Of a stretch of 64,000 nucleotides of DNA, positions 18,734 to 27,366 are shown piece by piece. The notes beneath the pieces were generated by a model, which searched no databases, was not told where the DNA came from, and saw only the letters and a program-made list of their open reading frames with translations. Source of the stretch: Halomonas sp. M20 (lineage in GTDB: Bacteria; Pseudomonadota; Gammaproteobacteria; Pseudomonadales; Halomonadaceae); NCBI RefSeq assembly GCF_020622265.1, contig NZ_JACNMQ010000002.1, positions 434,001 through 498,000 of the forward strand. Direction: 5' to 3'. Position 1 is the first letter of the stretch. Each line of letters starts with the position of its first letter. Made by a program: the position numbers and the translations under genes.

Positions 18734-20203
18734 ATGACGCAAAGATCGCTATTCGATGACACGGACACGAATGCCCTCACAGCGGTGCGCATCCATCCAG
18801 ACTTTTCAAGCTGGCAACAGCGGGCGCGGCAATTGCTGATGGATGAGGTGCCGCCGCAACGGGTTTTGTGGCAGCCCGACAACACACAAAAACGCGCTAC
18901 TGCATCTTCGAGCGTTACTGCAATCCGCGTGCCCAAATCCTTCCTCACCCAGGCAAGCGCTGCCAGTTGCTATCGTAGCGATGACCGCTGGGCGCTGCTG
19001 TACCAGCTACTGTGGCGTTTGACCCATGGCGAGAAGCATCTCATGCAGCTCGCTGGCGACCGGCACGTTATACAGCTACGGAACTATGCCAAGGCAGTGA
19101 GTCGCGACGTGCACAAAATGAAAGCATTCGTGCGCTTTCGTGCCGTCGATATTGCAGACGGCGATCAGCGCTACATCGCCTGGTTCGAGCCGGATCATTA
19201 CATCGTCGAATACGCAGCCGGTTTTTTTCAGCGTCGATTCGCCAATATGTGCTGGTCAATCTTGACGCCCGACTGCTGTGCGCATTGGGAAGGTAGCGGC
19301 GAGGTCTGGTTCAGCGAAGGGGCCGACAAGGCATCGGCACCCGCTGACGACGCCGTGGAAGATACGTGGCGCTGTTATTACCGCAGTATATTCAATCCAG
19401 CCCGAGTGAAAATTCAGGCCATGATGGCGGAAATGCCGCAAAAGTATTGGAAGAACTTGCCGGAGTCCCGGCTTATACCCGAGCTGATTCGAGATGCCGA
19501 CAAACGGGTAGCGATCATGGCAAGTGACGCTAAATCCTCAGAGCGTCTTCATTGCGGCCCGCGCCCTGCCGCACCCGCGCAAGTGCTGAATGAAGCGATA
19601 CAGCAAAGCGAATCAGGATCAATTCAGCAGTTGGCGCTAGCGGCACACAACTGTCGCAACTGCAGTTTATGGCAGCCCGCAACCCAAACCGTTTTTGGCG
19701 AAGGGCCAGTGCCGGCCAGGATCATGCTGATCGGCGAGCAACCCGGGGACAACGAAGATCTTGCCGGCAAGCCTTTCGTCGGCCCGGCAGGGGAATTGCT
19801 GAACCGTGCGCTGGCCGCTGCGGGTCTGCGCCGCCAAGAGCTGTATATCACCAATACCGTCAAGCATTTCAAGTTTCGCGCCAAGGGCAGGCGCCGCCTG
19901 CATGAGCCCCCTCAAGAGGAAGAGATCAATGCCTGCGCTCCGTGGTTGGCAGCAGAGATCGAACAAGTACAGCCGAGTATCATCATCTGCCTGGGTGTGA
20001 CCGCCGCGCAGGCGCAGCTAGGCACATATGTACGAGTCACCCGGGACAGGGGCAAACTTTTTGCACTGCAGGGTCGTCACTACCTGGTCACCGTACACCC
20101 AGCCTACTTATTGCGCCGCGGCGAAAGCCCTCAGGAATTCCAGCGCTTTGTGGCTGATTTGCAGGTAGCCGCTGGGCAACTGAATTCGCTGGATATCCGG
20201 TGA
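18734..20203 (+). CDS. DUF4130-UdgX fusion: uracil-DNA glycosylase superfamily protein
   Basis: 489 residues with two parts. Residues 1-265 match the SAM-linked DUF4130 family. Residues 290-489 are a UdgX-type family-4-like uracil-DNA glycosylase: Fe-S cysteines Cys307, Cys310, Cys401 and Cys419; active-site motif GEQPGDNEDLAG (334-345); RRRLH at 386-390, equivalent to KRRIH of UdgX, whose His forms a covalent bond with the DNA abasic product; and HPAYLLR (455-461). The protein therefore probably locks itself onto uracil sites. Same operon as the radical SAM gene and under the same LexA box. Spacing suggests translational coupling. The fused form is known for this pair. Confidence 0.92.
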   Translation: MTQRSLFDDTDTNALTAVRIHPDFSSWQQRARQLLMDEVPPQRVLWQPDNTQKRATASSSVTAIRVPKSFLTQASAASCYRSDDRWALLYQLLWRLTHGEKHLMQLAGDRHVIQLRNYAKAVSRDVHKMKAFVRFRAVDIADGDQRYIAWFEPDHYIVEYAAGFFQRRFANMCWSILTPDCCAHWEGSGEVWFSEGADKASAPADDAVEDTWRCYYRSIFNPARVKIQAMMAEMPQKYWKNLPESRLIPELIRDADKRVAIMASDAKSSERLHCGPRPAAPAQVLNEAIQQSESGSIQQLALAAHNCRNCSLWQPATQTVFGEGPVPARIMLIGEQPGDNEDLAGKPFVGPAGELLNRALAAAGLRRQELYITNTVKHFKFRAKGRRRLHEPPQEEEINACAPWLAAEIEQVQPSIIICLGVTAAQAQLGTYVRVTRDRGKLFALQGRHYLVTVHPAYLLRRGESPQEFQRFVADLQVAAGQLNSLDIR

Positions 20204-20431
20204 TGCGCTTCTAGTCTTGGTTCACCCGGTGAGCCGTAGAGACCAAGATCACCAATTAAATATTCCCGACTGCCTTCAAATTTTTATCGAAGTTTTAATT
20301 TCACAAAGCTCAACCTCCTTTCATGAAGGCGGCTGATCAAAATCAAGCAAATTCGTCTTGCTCTGTATGCAATAACGGCAGACCAGTGTTTTCACCAGCC
20401 CGACCGATTCCTCTGTTCATGACTTATGACC

Positions 20432-21277
20432 CTACGCCGGCTCCGCTATATCCACTGCCATGCCTGTGACCTGTATGCCGCCATGACTTGGTATCTCGAC
20501 CTCCAGCAGGCTAGGTCGCCCCATGATCACGCCTTGATGCACCGTCAGCTTGGCAGGCGCCTTGATCAATCCTGCCTCCCGTAGATAACCGCCTAATGCC
20601 GCGGCCGCAGCACCGGTGGCCGGATCTTCCACCACGCCACCCACCGGGAAGGGATTACGCGCATGAAAACACGACGTCGACTCACGCCAGATGAGCTGAA
20701 GCGTGGTCAGATTTTCTCGCAGCATTAGCGCCTTGAGCGTTTCGAAGTCGTAGTCCAGCCGTTCAAGTCTTGCTTTTGATGCTGTCGCCAGCACCAAATG
20801 CCAAGCTCCGGCATAGGCTTTGGCCGGCGGCAGCTCGGTATCGAGCTCCGGGGACTGCCAGCCGAGAATTGCCAATACTTCCTCGATCAAGGCCGGCGAG
20901 GCGATTTGATAGTCAGGCGTCACCGATATCAACGACGCCTGCCAGCCATCATCTGTCTGACGTACTATCACCGGCACCATGCCCACCGCGGTATTCAATT
21001 CATAGGAGCCCGCCCCGCTCAAGCGCCCTAGCACTACACCACTCGCCACGGTGGCATGACCGCAGAAGCTCACCTCGGCCTGGGGGCTGTAATAACGCAC
21101 ACTACGTGTCTTGCCTTGGAGCGGCGCGATAAACGCCGTCTCGGAATAGCCAACTTCTGCAGCAATACGTTGCATGGTAGAAGCATCGGGTAGCGTTTCA
21201 CCCAACCAGACACCGGCAGGATTGCCGCCCCGAGGGTCATGAGTGAAAGCGGAAAGTCGATAGAGGATGCCAGTCAT
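20432..21277 (-). CDS. PhzF family isomerase/epimerase-like protein
   Basis: 281 residues. PhzF fold signatures: GNPAGVWL near the N-terminus, EVGYSETAFI with the catalytic Glu, CGHATVASGVVL, and the second-half VEDPATGAAAAALGGYL. Characterised members are isomerases, but most genomic copies have no known substrate. Start MTGILYRLSAF follows AGGAGAACACTC. Divergent from a truncated LysR gene that was presumably its regulator. Confidence 0.9.
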   Translation of the reverse strand: MTGILYRLSAFTHDPRGGNPAGVWLGETLPDASTMQRIAAEVGYSETAFIAPLQGKTRSVRYYSPQAEVSFCGHATVASGVVLGRLSGAGSYELNTAVGMVPVIVRQTDDGWQASLISVTPDYQIASPALIEEVLAILGWQSPELDTELPPAKAYAGAWHLVLATASKARLERLDYDFETLKALMLRENLTTLQLIWRESTSCFHARNPFPVGGVVEDPATGAAAAALGGYLREAGLIKAPAKLTVHQGVIMGRPSLLEVEIPSHGGIQVTGMAVDIAEPA

Positions 21278-21376
21278 GAGTGTTCTCCTGATCGTTGAAC
21301 CGTGACTCGCATTCTGGCCTTGGTAGGTGTAATAAAAACATATCGTTTTCGGCCTCGGGCTTAGCTGGAGTAAGCC

Positions 21377-21585
21377 ATGTCTTTACGAGTCCCATTACCC
21401 GCACTGCGCACTTTCGAGGCAGCCGCACACTTGAGCAGCTTCAGCGCTGCCGCCAATGAATTACACGTTACCGCCGCCGCTGTCAGTCACCGCATCAAGA
21501 CACTTGAGGAAAGCATCGGCGTCCGGTTATTCGAGGGGAAGTCGCGCTATCCTCCATCAGTCGGACAACCGCTCCTACCGCTCTA
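21377..21585 (+). pseudogene. Truncated LysR-family regulator (GcvA-like HTH only)
   Basis: The first ~52 codons are a good LysR helix-turn-helix: LRTFEAAAHLSSFSAAANEL, VTAAAVSHRIKTLEESIGVRLFE. Homology stops at about 21533, where the sequence becomes unrelated, and the frame then runs into the antisense 3' end of the MscS-like gene. A LysR protein should have about 300 residues, so the effector domain is lost and the gene is dead or encodes an isolated DNA-binding domain. Divergent to phzF by 99 bases, the usual position of a LysR activator. Confidence 0.8.
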
Positions 21586-23319
21586 TTATCGCAGATGGCC
21601 TTCATCGGGGCTGTCGGCACCGTTACCGGGTGGGTGTTTAGGTCTTTCGCCGAGAGCGATATCCTGCTGGCTTAGAACCATCACGCCTCTTGGCCACCAC
21701 TCGGGGTGATTATCCCGAATAAAGGCCATCAACTTCTCCCGAACGTTCATTTCGGCAATCCAGCCAGAATAAGCGTCCGAGGTCATGAGATAGAACACGA
21801 TCGTCTGGGCCATCTCGGTTTGCCCCGTCACATAACACGAAAGCTTGTGATGTTGGATGACATTCTCTTCCTCTTTTGCATACTCAAAGAACTTTTCTCT
21901 AAGGCATTGGACATCGGCGTTCAAGTGAAGTGTCATTTCCAGGCTTCTGTACTCCACCGTACTCTTGACCGACAAGTTCTCGAAGGACCTGGAGACGAAG
22001 TACGTGACAGGCACGATCAAGCGCCGTTCATTCCAGACACGCAAGCGAATGAACGTATAAAAGATGCCTTCTACATAACACCATTGACCTTCAAACATGA
22101 TCAGGTCACCGATGCGTATGGACTTGGCTATCGACAGCTGAAACGAAGAGAGGATGTTGCCGAGTACGGCCTGGCCTGCAATGCCCACCAGCACCGTCAG
22201 GACACTGGCGGATGCCAGGAGAGACAGACCCATCGTCTCGAAAAGTTCGATCTTACTCAACACATAGATCGAAACAACGGTAACCGTGATCAGGATGATG
22301 AGCCGACGCAACGCGTAGAGCGACGTCAGCAGCCTGCGATCTTCCCGGGATCTGGGAGCGCCATCCTGCTCCACGAGCCGCCGGGTCATTCTCAGCATGA
22401 GGGTATCGACGAGACGAAGCGCGATCGCCCCCCCTCCCCAAGCAAGAACGGCTATCAGCAACACGCGAAAGGTAGTCGTGGCCACGGCAGAGAAGGATAC
22501 CGCATAGTCGAGCACCGCCTGGGTCACCAGCGACATGACGATGAGCAGCATGGGTATCCGAATTTGCTCGACGAAGATGGAGGGTGAACCAGAAGGCAAC
22601 CAGCGTGCCATCAACCCGACCAGGTAGTGAGTGCCCAACCCTATCAAGCCAACTGCCAGCAGAAAGATCGGAATGGCTATCCATTCCCAAATCTTGAGAA
22701 CGCCTAACGAGGTATTGAAGCGCTCCGGGATATACTCCTCGAACAAGGAGGGGCCGTATTCTTCATAAAGCAAAGGAACCGAAGAAACACTCTCCGGCAT
22801 GATCAACCAGACAGGCTCCTCATTGTCCACTCGATACCTACCTAGACGAATATCATAGGTTTCGCCTTCGGCCGTGAGCGATGCCAGCTTTAGATTTCGA
22901 CGTGGTACGCCTGTTTGGGGATGCTGACCCGCAGGATCCTCGATGGCGGCATCCTGACGCCCCGGGAGGCTTGAAACCTTGAGCCACTCGCCACGCTTGA
23001 GAACCTCGGCCAGCTGCCTGGCTAACTGGCCCCCTCGCTTTCGCTGCTCTGCTGGGGAAAGCTCGGAAAGATTGAGAAGGTGGGCCGCCTTCACAAGCTC
23101 CCCGTTTTTGGTTAGCTCCAGAAAACTTCGGACTGACTCCCTTGGTGTCGTTCGCTTGACGTCTTCGGGAGCCTCGTCCAACCCCGCATTCAGCGAATCC
23201 ACGGAGAACCAGCGCGTCTCCTCGCCCCCCTCGTTTTGGGTTTGCGCCATGCACAAGCCGGAAAATATAAATACCGCTGCAGCCACCAGCCACAATCGCC
23301 ATAAGCCATTTTTCTTCAT
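21586..23319 (-). CDS. MscS-like mechanosensitive channel with periplasmic N-terminal domain
   Basis: 577 residues. Signal peptide (MKKNGLWRLWLVAAAVFIFSG..CMAQ), a soluble domain of about 175 residues, then 4-5 membrane helices (about 210-390) and the MscS pore and beta region: LVGIAGQAVLGNILSSFQLSIAKSIRIGDLI and VWNERRLIVPVTYFVSRSFENLS. This is the large-architecture channel type, related to YbdG/YnaI-like proteins. The last 20 residues are Pro/Gly-rich. The truncated LysR gene abuts its 3' end, so the deletion junction is close. Confidence 0.87.
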   Translation of the reverse strand: MKKNGLWRLWLVAAAVFIFSGLCMAQTQNEGGEETRWFSVDSLNAGLDEAPEDVKRTTPRESVRSFLELTKNGELVKAAHLLNLSELSPAEQRKRGGQLARQLAEVLKRGEWLKVSSLPGRQDAAIEDPAGQHPQTGVPRRNLKLASLTAEGETYDIRLGRYRVDNEEPVWLIMPESVSSVPLLYEEYGPSLFEEYIPERFNTSLGVLKIWEWIAIPIFLLAVGLIGLGTHYLVGLMARWLPSGSPSIFVEQIRIPMLLIVMSLVTQAVLDYAVSFSAVATTTFRVLLIAVLAWGGGAIALRLVDTLMLRMTRRLVEQDGAPRSREDRRLLTSLYALRRLIILITVTVVSIYVLSKIELFETMGLSLLASASVLTVLVGIAGQAVLGNILSSFQLSIAKSIRIGDLIMFEGQWCYVEGIFYTFIRLRVWNERRLIVPVTYFVSRSFENLSVKSTVEYRSLEMTLHLNADVQCLREKFFEYAKEEENVIQHHKLSCYVTGQTEMAQTIVFYLMTSDAYSGWIAEMNVREKLMAFIRDNHPEWWPRGVMVLSQQDIALGERPKHPPGNGADSPDEGHLR

Positions 23320-23376
23320 ACGTACTTTACCAATTCAGTGGGCCATCCCTGTATTCCACTTACCACCGGATCGCTA

Positions 23377-24675
23377 TCAGCTATCCGAATTTTTTGCCGA
23401 AGGTTCCGGTTCAGCCTTCGGCCTTGTAATGTCCGGTTCGGTTCGCGGATCAAGCTTCATTGCCTCCGATGATATATCAGGCAAGGGTACGAATTTCTCC
23501 CGACTATCGACAGGTAGCCTGGACCCAATTTTGACATTGAATAGCACGAATATCGCATACGTTATTGCCACGGCGGATTCGAACAGGAAAAAAGAATAAG
23601 GCCCGTGGATCGACATGAGCGTTGAAGCGAGCAATGGGCCGATCGCCGCGCCTATCGAGTAGACCATCAGCAAACGCCCTGACGCCGCGACATAGTATTT
23701 GCGGTCCAACCGATCGAAGGTTTGCGCGACACAAAGCGGATAGACACTACTGATGGCCCCGCCAAATGCCAATGCCATTACCATTAAGACGACCAAGGGA
23801 ACTCCGTTGGCGATCGAATTGGACAAAAGCCCCCATGATGTTCCAACCGCGATAAGAATGCAGGACATGACAACTCTTCGGTCGAACTTATCAGCCAATA
23901 TGCCGATAGGCACCTGAAACCCGAGACCACCAAGCACCACGACACTCATAAACAAGGCGGCCTCGGTTACGCTCAATCCGATTTGACGGGCAAAGACGAC
24001 GCCCAGGGCGTAAAAGGAGCCAGTAAGTATCCCCCCAACGCCAGCGCCGATTACGCCAATCCGCGACGCTTCATATAATTTTGCGATGCCGAGAACACGA
24101 AGTTCGCGGAGGTCTGGTTCGCGCAGACTCGTGAGCGCTATGGGGATAAGCGATAACCCGATCAGCGTGGCGGAAATCATGAAGGGATCACTGGTGTCGA
24201 CAGGAGAGACATTCACCAGCGTCTGGCCAAGGGCGACAGCCAAATAGAAACTTAGCATGTAATAGCCGAGGACGCGCCCGCGCGTTTCGTTGTTGCTGCG
24301 ATCGTTGAGCCAACTCTCGATCGAGGTCGTCATTCCGGCAATGCAAAAGCCGTTAACAATCCTCAAGACTACCCAGGCAGCCGGGTTGAAAAAGAACGAA
24401 TAGACAAGACAAATAGCAGCCGTCAGTGCAGCGAAGGTTGAGAAAGCGCGGATGTGTCCGATCCGGCGGATAACCCGTTTGGCCCTGAATCCGCCCAAGG
24501 CTAGCCCCAGATAATAAGCCGCCATGATGGCACCGGTCAGTGCAACCGGATAATCCGCTCCTTCCATACGAAGCGGCAGTATGACACCGAGCAGGCTATT
24601 GCCGGCCATGAAGGCGACCGTGCCACCTAACAGAGGCCTCACTGGGAGCAAAAGGACGCTTAGTTTTTGAAGCAT
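23377..24675 (-). CDS. MFS transporter (YcaD-like)
   Basis: 432 residues with 12 predicted membrane helices. The loop between helices 2 and 3 has GGFRAKRVIRRIGHIRAF, the MFS G-x3-D/K-x2-GRR-like signature; the second half repeats it as GILADKFDRRVVM. Closest in pattern to YcaD/TetA-type uniporters of unknown cargo. The hydrophilic tail (SRLPVDSREKFVPL..) is unremarkable. Same strand as the MscS-like gene with 57 bases between. Confidence 0.85.
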   Translation of the reverse strand: MLQKLSVLLLPVRPLLGGTVAFMAGNSLLGVILPLRMEGADYPVALTGAIMAAYYLGLALGGFRAKRVIRRIGHIRAFSTFAALTAAICLVYSFFFNPAAWVVLRIVNGFCIAGMTTSIESWLNDRSNNETRGRVLGYYMLSFYLAVALGQTLVNVSPVDTSDPFMISATLIGLSLIPIALTSLREPDLRELRVLGIAKLYEASRIGVIGAGVGGILTGSFYALGVVFARQIGLSVTEAALFMSVVVLGGLGFQVPIGILADKFDRRVVMSCILIAVGTSWGLLSNSIANGVPLVVLMVMALAFGGAISSVYPLCVAQTFDRLDRKYYVAASGRLLMVYSIGAAIGPLLASTLMSIHGPYSFFLFESAVAITYAIFVLFNVKIGSRLPVDSREKFVPLPDISSEAMKLDPRTEPDITRPKAEPEPSAKNSDS

Positions 24676-24811
24676 GGTGTGATGCGTTTGCTCCTTATAG
24701 TAGACAGAACGGATCGAATCTGGTGAACCGTACTGGCTTTCTCATTAGCCTGCCGATTTAAATCAGGCTGCCTTCTTCACTTGGCCCTGTTACTCCTAAT
24801 AGAGCGCTTTT

Positions 24812-24884
24812 CGCTGGCTGATGGCTTGTTGTCCACATCATAGGTCACCCTGGAAACCCCGCCAATCACGAACTTGTTAAAGAC
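24812..24884 (-). pseudogene. Remnant of the 3' end of a second guaA gene
   Basis: In the 331-base gap between the MFS and DUF2231 genes, the minus strand reads [24 protein letters not shown], aligning with the last residues of GuaA in this window ([27 protein letters not shown]). About 40 of 49 aligned bases match between 24824 and 24872, in the same orientation as guaA at 33193. The end IEWE-stop is lost, a two-codon gap is present and stops occur upstream. It is too diverged to be a recent copy of this guaA. The rest of the gap shows nothing I can assign. Confidence 0.75.
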
Positions 24885-25006
24885 CTAACGAGTCGACTAC
24901 ACTCCAGCCGAATGGAGGCGAGATCACTGCCAGGAGAAGGCATGAGCCGCTCTGGTAGGCGTGTCTTCGTCTGATCAGTAAAAGGAATCAGCAAAAGGAG
25001 CTTGCC

Positions 25007-25435
25007 GTGATCGCCACTGCCGAACGATCCTATCGAAGCGGGTTGCATCCGCTTCATGGGGTATTGCTTGCCGGAACCCTGCCGCTCTTCCTTGGCGCCG
25101 CGTTGAGCGACTATGCCTACTCATCGACTTATTACATACAGTGGACTCACTTCGCGTCCTGGCTGATTGTCGGCGGTCTCGTGTTCAACGGCCTCGCGCT
25201 GCTATGTGCATTTATTGGCCTGTTTCGGGCCGATGGCCGTCGTCGGCTTTCCCTCGTTTACTTCTTTCTGCTGTTAGCCACCTGGATACTCGGCTTCATC
25301 AACGTGCTGGTTCATACCCGGGATGCCTGGGGCGTAATGCCCACGGGCTTCGTGCTTTCGATCATCGTTGCCGTGCTGGCTTGCGTGGCGACCTGGCTCG
25401 GTTTCTCCCGTCTCAGCGTTGGAGGCAAGTCATGA
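25007..25435 (+). CDS. DUF2231 family membrane protein
   Basis: 142 residues with four predicted membrane helices, the DUF2231 pattern (HPLHGVLLAGTLPLFLGAAL, then a WTHFASWLIVGGL helix and ILGFINVLVHTRDAW). Starts with GTG at 25007 after AAAAGGAG. Overlaps the following sugar dehydrogenase by 4 bases (ATGA), so they are coupled. Proteins of this family often sit beside sorbosone-dehydrogenase-like enzymes and may be their membrane or electron-transfer partner, which is inference. Confidence 0.85.
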   Translation: MIATAERSYRSGLHPLHGVLLAGTLPLFLGAALSDYAYSSTYYIQWTHFASWLIVGGLVFNGLALLCAFIGLFRADGRRRLSLVYFFLLLATWILGFINVLVHTRDAWGVMPTGFVLSIIVAVLACVATWLGFSRLSVGGKS

Positions 25436-26886
25436 AGTTTTCCAGCATTCGCTACGCCGCTCCGCTCTCGACATCCTTGATTTCGATATTCCTGATCGCC
25501 GGGGCAACCAACGCTGCCGAAGTGGAACAACCCTACGGCGCCAACCCAACGCTGCCCGAGCCGCAGCGCGGGCTGTTGCCCAGCATGACAGTGCCCGAGC
25601 CCGCGCCATGGGGCGACCAGAAACCCACGGTGCCCGATGGCTATTCGATTACCGCCATCGCCACCGACCTCAAGGTACCGCGCCAGACACTGGTGCTGCC
25701 CAACGGCGATATCCTGGTGGCCGAAGGTAAAGGCGGTGGCAAGGCCCCTAAACCAAGACCGAAGGATTACATTGCCGGTATTATCATGGCCAAAGGGACC
25801 ACCTCGGTCGAGAGTGGCGACCGATTGACGCTGCTGCGCGACAGCGATGGTGACGGCACCTATGAGGACCAGACGGTTTTCGCCGAAAACCTCAACGCGC
25901 CTTACGGACTTGCCCTGATCGATAATGATCTTTTCGTGGCCAATCAGGATGCGCTGGTGCGATTCGATTACGAGGAAGGCCAGACCCAGGCCAGCGGCCC
26001 GCCCGAGGTAGTGACGCAGCTACCTTCCGAGATCAATCACCACTGGACCAAGGCGCTCACCGCCAGCGCAGACGGACAATTTCTCTACGTCGGCATCGGC
26101 TCCAACAGCAACATCACCGAGCGCGGTATGGCCGCGGAAGTCGACCGGGCCGAAATATGGCAGATCGATGCCGAGACCGGCGCGCACAAGCCTTATGCGA
26201 CCGGCCTGCGTAACCCCACGGCGCTGACCATTCAGCCGGATACGGATCAACTCTGGACGGTGGTCAACGAGCGCGACGAACTCGGGCCCAACCTGGTGCC
26301 CGACTATCTCACTTCCGTGCAAGAAGGCGGCTTCTACGGCTGGCCCTATAGTTACTGGGGGCAGAACGTCGATTCGCGGGTGCGGCCGCAGAAACCCGAG
26401 AAGGTGGAATCGGCGATTTCACCCGATTACAGCCTCGGCTCACACCGAGCGCCGCTCGGCGTCGACTTTTCCATGCCCACCGTGGGCGATGAATTCGCGG
26501 AAGGCGTATTCATCGGCGAGCACGGCAGCTGGAACCGCGCCAATCCCGTCGGCTACAAGGTGGTCTTCGTGCCTTTCAGCAACGGCCAACCTGACGGCGA
26601 CCCTGTCGACTTCGTATCGGGCTTTCTTACTGAAGACAGCAAGACGCGCGGTCGCCCGGTCGGCGTGACCGTCGCCCCGGACGGCGCCGTGATTATCGCC
26701 GACGATCTTTCCAACATCGTCTGGCGAGTGACGCGGGATGGCGCCAATTCGCCGCAAGAAGCGCCCGCCACGTCTGAGAGTGGGTCTGCCTCGGCTGACA
26801 ACGAACCCGCCACATCCGAGGATGGATCCACCACCACTGAAGATGAACCCGCTGCAGCCGAGGATGAGCCTGGGACATCCTCTTAA
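25432..26886 (+). CDS. PQQ-dependent sugar dehydrogenase-like protein (secreted)
   Basis: 484 residues; paralogue of the lipoprotein at 7771. Sec signal peptide (MKFSSIRYAAPLSTSLISIF...NAAE) without a lipobox Cys, so predicted free in the periplasm. The same propeller blocks are present: YVGIGSNSNITE, GLRNPTALTIQP, VNERDELGPNLVPDY, GGFYGWPYSYWG, GEHGSWNR. The last 40 residues are a Ser/Thr/Glu/Asp-rich repetitive tail absent from the other paralogue. Start ATG overlaps the DUF2231 stop and has GGAGGCAAG upstream. Confidence 0.87.
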   Translation: MKFSSIRYAAPLSTSLISIFLIAGATNAAEVEQPYGANPTLPEPQRGLLPSMTVPEPAPWGDQKPTVPDGYSITAIATDLKVPRQTLVLPNGDILVAEGKGGGKAPKPRPKDYIAGIIMAKGTTSVESGDRLTLLRDSDGDGTYEDQTVFAENLNAPYGLALIDNDLFVANQDALVRFDYEEGQTQASGPPEVVTQLPSEINHHWTKALTASADGQFLYVGIGSNSNITERGMAAEVDRAEIWQIDAETGAHKPYATGLRNPTALTIQPDTDQLWTVVNERDELGPNLVPDYLTSVQEGGFYGWPYSYWGQNVDSRVRPQKPEKVESAISPDYSLGSHRAPLGVDFSMPTVGDEFAEGVFIGEHGSWNRANPVGYKVVFVPFSNGQPDGDPVDFVSGFLTEDSKTRGRPVGVTVAPDGAVIIADDLSNIVWRVTRDGANSPQEAPATSESGSASADNEPATSEDGSTTTEDEPAAAEDEPGTSS

Positions 26887-26987
26887 AGAAGACGTAAGTT
26901 CTTGATCGGGTAGTGCAATACCTCGAAGGGCTTCCCTCGGGGTATTGTTCACTTGGGCGTATCCTGGCTCGCCAGATACCGACCTTT

Positions 26988-27188
26988 CTACACCCCAAGC
27001 TCGTCGCTGACTTGAGAATGTCCACCAGCCAGCATGTTCATGATCAGTCGGATCATCGTTTCCTTATTGGCGGAATCGGACTCCGCCACCAGCAGCGTCA
27101 GCCATACGGTCTCGCGGGTTTCGTCCAGACGCACCTCAACCGCCTTCTCGGCATCTTCATAGATCAAGGTTTGCGGCTGTTCGCTCAT
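26988..27188 (-). pseudogene. RhuM-like N-terminal remnant (66 codons)
   Basis: The frame begins MSEQPQTLIYEDAEKAVEVRL and continues ETVWLTLLVAE, which resembles the opening of RhuM/Fic-linked virulence proteins (L-Y-x-x-EDG...VRL-x-x-ETVWL-x-Q). Real RhuM proteins have several hundred residues; here the frame ends soon after, and the second half is not homologous. Could also be a genuine small protein. Nothing else is seen between it and the glycosylase gene (27189-27366). Confidence 0.4.
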
Positions 27189-27366
27189 ATCGGTCTTTTT
27201 CGAGTGAATTCTCCATCAAGCGGCCATAGCACGCCCCATCGCAGAATCCGGCAGGGTCGTTTACGGCATTGTCGAAGTCACCGGCCCACCGAGGCTATTT
27301 TACTGGCACGGTGTAATAGCCTAGCCACGAATTGCGAGGCTCGACTCATCATCCCGCCGCCATCGG

